8,603 nt of DNA from Phycisphaerae bacterium (GTDB lineage: Bacteria > Planctomycetota > Phycisphaerae > UBA1845). This document shows, in pieces, positions 6,212 to 8,603 of the stretch (positions within the stretch are counted from its first letter, which is position 1; each line of letters opens with the position of its first letter). Location: contig BQJS01000201.1 in NCBI GenBank assembly GCA_021604825.1, forward strand, positions 1 to 8,603. Reading direction: 5' to 3'. Below the pieces are notes generated by a model, which saw nothing but the letters and a program-made list of their open reading frames with translations, made no database searches and had not been told where the DNA came from. Both the position numbers and the translations under genes were made by a program.

Positions 6212-6820
6212 TTATTCGGACGCGGCATTTTGCTGCTCGCGTACGCGGCGATCGGCTTCGTCGAACGCCTCTGTCGAGTCTTCAATTGCCCCGCGATCCA
6301 TTTGGTCCCAGACATCAAGCACCGTTTGGCCCGCATCAGAAAGGGCAGCCGATCCCTCGTCCACATCGCGACCCATCTTCAGAACTTCGTCAAGTCGCTC
6401 CTGATACAACTCGCTCTTGACCGAGTCGTTCTCGATCATCTTGCCAAGTCGCAAAATGTCCTTCTCGCTGATGAGCCCTAATTGACTTCCCGCACTCGCA
6501 GCCCGGTCGGCGTTTTCGCGCATCATCCGCAAACGCGAGACAGTCATCATCTCTTTGCTGCGAATGTTCAGCTGCCGCGAGAGCATCAACTGCTCGCTGG
6601 TCTTGAGTTCAAACTCCTGGGCCATCATCCGGCGAACTTCGGGGACTTTTTCGTTCGCACCCTTTTCAAAAAGTTCCTGCTTTTGCCGGGCGAGCTTCAT
6701 GGTCTTGTTGACCAGTTGCGTGCGGTCCTTTTCCAGCAGAAGTTCCTGACGCCGCAACTCCGCGCGGGTCATCTTCGACAAGGGCTTCTTGCGTTTGACC
6801 AACCAATCCATCAGCGACAT
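6212..6820 (-). CDS. ESCRT-III-like coiled-coil protein, second subunit
   Basis: 202 residues, almost all helical, no transmembrane segment. The start MSLMDWLVKRKK is amphipathic and basic like CHMP alpha-0. Residues about 15-105 form a very basic pair of helices with a turn near FEKGANEKVPEVRR (51-64), matching the Snf7 alpha1/alpha2 hairpin. From 120 on the chain is acidic (about residues 127-190, with DEGSAALSDAG and AIEDSTEAFDEAD). The turn resembles that in the larger upstream protein (LLKQGRENKSAVVRRRL), indicating the two helical cores are related. No MIM1-like sequence is visible at the C-terminus (REQQNAASE), unlike the 201-residue paralogue. The gene starts 3 bp after the upstream stop and uses GGAGG at 6832-6836, inside the end of that gene, 11 nt from the ATG. 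Likely role: co-polymer or adaptor of ESCRT-III-like filaments. Homology by eye is weaker than for the 201-residue protein; a generic coiled-coil protein is the alternative. Confidence 0.68.
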   Translation of the reverse strand: MSLMDWLVKRKKPLSKMTRAELRRQELLLEKDRTQLVNKTMKLARQKQELFEKGANEKVPEVRRMMAQEFELKTSEQLMLSRQLNIRSKEMMTVSRLRMMRENADRAASAGSQLGLISEKDILRLGKMIENDSVKSELYQERLDEVLKMGRDVDEGSAALSDAGQTVLDVWDQMDRGAIEDSTEAFDEADRRVREQQNAASE

Positions 6821-6823
6821 GCG

Positions 6824-8275
6824 TTAACTGGCCTCCGGATCGGCAGGTTTACGTTCTTCGGTCTTGGGCGCTTCGGCTTCCTCGTCAAACATCGCGAACG
6901 ATGTGTCGGCGGCAGGCTTCGACGTTTGCTTTGGCGTTGAACTGGTCGAAGCCGATTCCGCCTTCAGGGGTTCGTCAAACTCGGCGAGAATGTCGGCTTC
7001 TTCGCTACCCACCAGCGCTTCACCCACGCCGGTTTCAAGACTCGACACCAAATCGGAGTCGGCTTTGAGCGTTTCGAGCATCTCTTCGGCACGGACAGCA
7101 TTCTCCGTCAACTCCTGCGTATCGGGCAGCGACGCTGCTTCTCCCTGCTGGATCAACGTGAGATTGTGGACATCGGTGCTGATGATGTTGATCTGCTGAT
7201 TGAGCATGTTCGCCGTCGTATTCTGACGGGCGATATCTTTGCGCAATTGCGCGATTTGCGCGACCAACCGCCGACGAACGACGGCAGACTTATTCTCTCG
7301 CCCCTGCTTGAGGAGATCAGATTCTTTCTCTTCGAGGCTGGCGATCTCTTCATACAAACGATTGCGCCGTTGAGCGAGCGCCGCTCGCCTTTCCGACAGC
7401 ATGTTGATCTTCGCGACCTCGTCCCCCTCTTTGGCGAACATATCTTTGATTCGGTCCACAAAACTCATAGATGTTCTCTCCGTGGCGACGACAGCCGCAC
7501 CGCGATACAACAGCCGGCCTTCCTTTGACTTGGACACCCGCAATTCCGGATCGCTCTTGGCGATTCTGTCTAGCGCCCGATTGACCACCTCAACCGGTAA
7601 GCCCACATCCTGGGCAATTCGATCCGACGCCAACCCTCCGGTCAACAAATCAGTCCCACGCCGCTCAACTTCCTGCCTGACACGATCCAATTTCTGATCG
7701 ATATCTTCCGGGTCAAACATCTCGCGGACGAACTTGGGCACGCTTTCGTCGGCGGTCACCTTCCAGCCACCACCGGAAAGCGGTTCGACCAACACGACAT
7801 CCATATTCGGATATTCGTGGCGGGCGCTTCGGGCCTCTTCGGTAAACCCGCTGGTTGCACACACACCGACGACGGCACGCACTTTTGGATCGGGTGCGAT
7901 CTGACGAATGTGTTCGGTCAGTTCGTTGAGCGACATCGGCTGCGATGGGCCGCCGTCCTCCAGCAGATCGTCGAATCGCGACACCACCGACGCGATCGCC
8001 GAACCCGTTTGCCGCTTCCAGAAAATGAATCGCTTTTCGTATCCGTTGATGCTGACCACGCGATTCTTCGGCATCTGCTTGAGCAGCGACCGGTCGTACA
8101 TGCGCTTCGACGCCATCTGCGCCCGCAGGGCGTCGTTGTCATCTTTCTCAACGGTCTGCCAAGTGCTGCCCCGCAGGTAACGGCTTTTCGCTTCCTCGAT
8201 GTTGGCAGTCACGCCGGCGAGAAACTGATTCTCAACCTTCAACGCATCCGCTGCCTCATCGGTTAGTTTGGCCAT
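6824..8275 (-). CDS. CHMP7-like fusion: alpha/beta N-terminal region, winged helix, ESCRT-III-like core
   Basis: 483 residues from the ATG at 8275, with GGGA about 9-12 nt upstream; an in-frame TTG at 8278 is less likely. Residues 1-68 are helical and charged. Residues about 70-180 look alpha/beta (VRAVVGVCATSGFTEEARSA, then MDVVLVEPLSGGGWKV). Residues about 205-258 fit a winged helix: LASDRIAQDVGLPVEVVNRALDRI as helix-turn-helix, then LRVSKSKEGRLLYRGA as the wing. At 270 a segment MSFVDRIKDMFAKE looks like the N-terminus of a free-standing ESCRT-III protein, followed by a long helical hairpin (290-378) with LLKQGRENKSAVVRRRL and QINIISTDVHNL, an acidic helix (385-435) and a disordered Ser/Thr/Pro/Glu tail. 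Winged helix plus Snf7 core is the architecture of CHMP7, an ESCRT-II/ESCRT-III hybrid that nucleates filaments. A nucleator or recruiter role is inferred. No catalytic motif was recognised. Confidence 0.7.
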   Translation of the reverse strand: MAKLTDEAADALKVENQFLAGVTANIEEAKSRYLRGSTWQTVEKDDNDALRAQMASKRMYDRSLLKQMPKNRVVSINGYEKRFIFWKRQTGSAIASVVSRFDDLLEDGGPSQPMSLNELTEHIRQIAPDPKVRAVVGVCATSGFTEEARSARHEYPNMDVVLVEPLSGGGWKVTADESVPKFVREMFDPEDIDQKLDRVRQEVERRGTDLLTGGLASDRIAQDVGLPVEVVNRALDRIAKSDPELRVSKSKEGRLLYRGAAVVATERTSMSFVDRIKDMFAKEGDEVAKINMLSERRAALAQRRNRLYEEIASLEEKESDLLKQGRENKSAVVRRRLVAQIAQLRKDIARQNTTANMLNQQINIISTDVHNLTLIQQGEAASLPDTQELTENAVRAEEMLETLKADSDLVSSLETGVGEALVGSEEADILAEFDEPLKAESASTSSTPKQTSKPAADTSFAMFDEEAEAPKTEERKPADPEAS

Positions 8276-8305
8276 CAACAGTTCCCGAATTCACCCAAGA
8301 TTCGA

Positions 8306-8335
8306 ATGCCTTTAAAGTCTATGCCTTTAAAGTCT
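8306..8335. repeat. Perfect 15-bp tandem duplication across a stop codon
   Basis: ATGCCTTTAAAGTCT occurs twice back to back (8306-8320 and 8321-8335). On the - strand each unit contains CTTTAA, and the stop of the zinc-ribbon gene (TAA, 8329-8327) lies in the right-hand copy; the left-hand copy is in the 51-bp spacer before the 483-residue gene. It is short enough to be a slippage product. Confidence 0.8.
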
Positions 8336-8590
8336 TTGCCCGCAACGCCCACAGTATACCGCACTTGGGCGATTCGCATATCCGCAGCGGCGGTTTGCAC
8401 ACTCTTTTCGCCCTCCACGCACGACCGCACTCTGCCCGTGGCCTGACGTGGGACGGTGCGACCCAATCCGCGGCCGCTTTTCGACATACGGCTGATGACT
8501 CCCAAAAACGAAGCCCAACAGCTTTCCCGGAAGCACGAACACAAACCGCACCATCGCGAGGAATATCGCAGCGACGCTGAACATCGCCAT
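8327..8590 (-). CDS. Small membrane protein with C-terminal zinc ribbon (5' end uncertain)
   Basis: 87 residues from the ATG at 8590, but the frame stays open through the last 13 bases of the window (preceding codons F, G, V, F), and no Shine-Dalgarno is visible, so the true start may lie outside. Residues 3-30 are strongly hydrophobic (AMFSVAAIFLAMVRFVFVLP, then LLGFVFG), suggesting one or two membrane segments or a re-entrant hairpin. A basic, probably disordered linker follows (31-62). The C-terminus has C64, C69, C80 and C83 in CANRRCGYANRPSAVYCGRCGQRL form, split here as CANRRCGYAN and YCGRCGQRL, the pattern of a small zinc-ribbon knuckle. The stop is 51 bp before the 483-residue gene on the same strand, so it probably belongs to the same operon. 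It may anchor or recruit partners at the membrane; the function is unknown. Confidence 0.7.
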   Translation of the reverse strand: MAMFSVAAIFLAMVRFVFVLPGKLLGFVFGSHQPYVEKRPRIGSHRPTSGHGQSAVVRGGRKECANRRCGYANRPSAVYCGRCGQRL

Positions 8591-8603
8591 GAATACGCCG
8601 AAC

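Noticed and set aside
8275..8544. Alternative - strand frame with a DFKGIDFKGI repeat
   Set aside because: The repeat is just the 15-bp tandem duplication read in frame; the zinc-ribbon frame on the same strand has a coherent membrane segment and cysteine pattern.

Overview
The window looks like bacterial chromosomal DNA from the phylum Planctomycetota. This is inferred from the two pilin-like genes at the left, which carry hallmarks I associate with planctomycete minor pilins (a DFDDVDDYDGW motif; an Arg-rich start followed by a transmembrane helix and WR/YY-PPPGF motifs), and from moderate-to-high GC with GTG starts. There are no RNA genes, insertion sequences or CRISPR arrays.

Layout. Positions 1-2204 (+ strand) hold the 3' end of an MshD-like minor pilin gene and a PilX-like pilus-associated protein. 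The PilX-like protein has a six-cysteine knottin-type module near its C-terminus. From 2245 to the right edge every convincing gene is on the - strand and converges on the pilin genes. In transcription order, right to left: a small membrane protein with a C-terminal zinc ribbon (8590-8327, possibly 5'-incomplete); a 483-residue protein with an alpha/beta N-terminal region, a winged-helix-like segment and a Snf7-like helical core (8275-6824); a 202-residue ESCRT-III-like coiled-coil protein (6820-6212); a minimal PspC protein (6151-5951); a 201-residue ESCRT-III/Snf7-like protein with a C-terminal MIM1-like motif (5951-5346); a Vps4-like AAA ATPase with an N-terminal MIT-like domain (5336-4218); and, after a 161-bp gap with a promoter-like hexamer and short repeats, an SPFH/band-7-like protein fused to a beta-propeller (4056-2245). 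The four genes from 6820 to 4218 and the one before them are tightly spaced (3-bp gap, 60-bp gap, 1-base overlap, 9-bp gap), so they look like one operon.

Interpretation. The core is a candidate bacterial ESCRT system with the parts of the eukaryotic/archaeal machine: two separate ESCRT-III-like subunits, a CHMP7-like fusion of winged helix and ESCRT-III core, and a Vps4-type disassembly ATPase whose MIT-like domain sits next door to a MIM1-like tail. It is bundled with membrane-stress partners (PspC, SPFH, a membrane-anchored zinc ribbon). The known bacterial ESCRT-III relatives PspA/Vipp1 are not normally encoded beside a MIT-containing Vps4, so this arrangement is the most interesting feature here. 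A role in membrane remodelling, budding or repair is inference. Homology is judged by eye from motifs, charge pattern and gene order; structure prediction and profile searches are the decisive tests.
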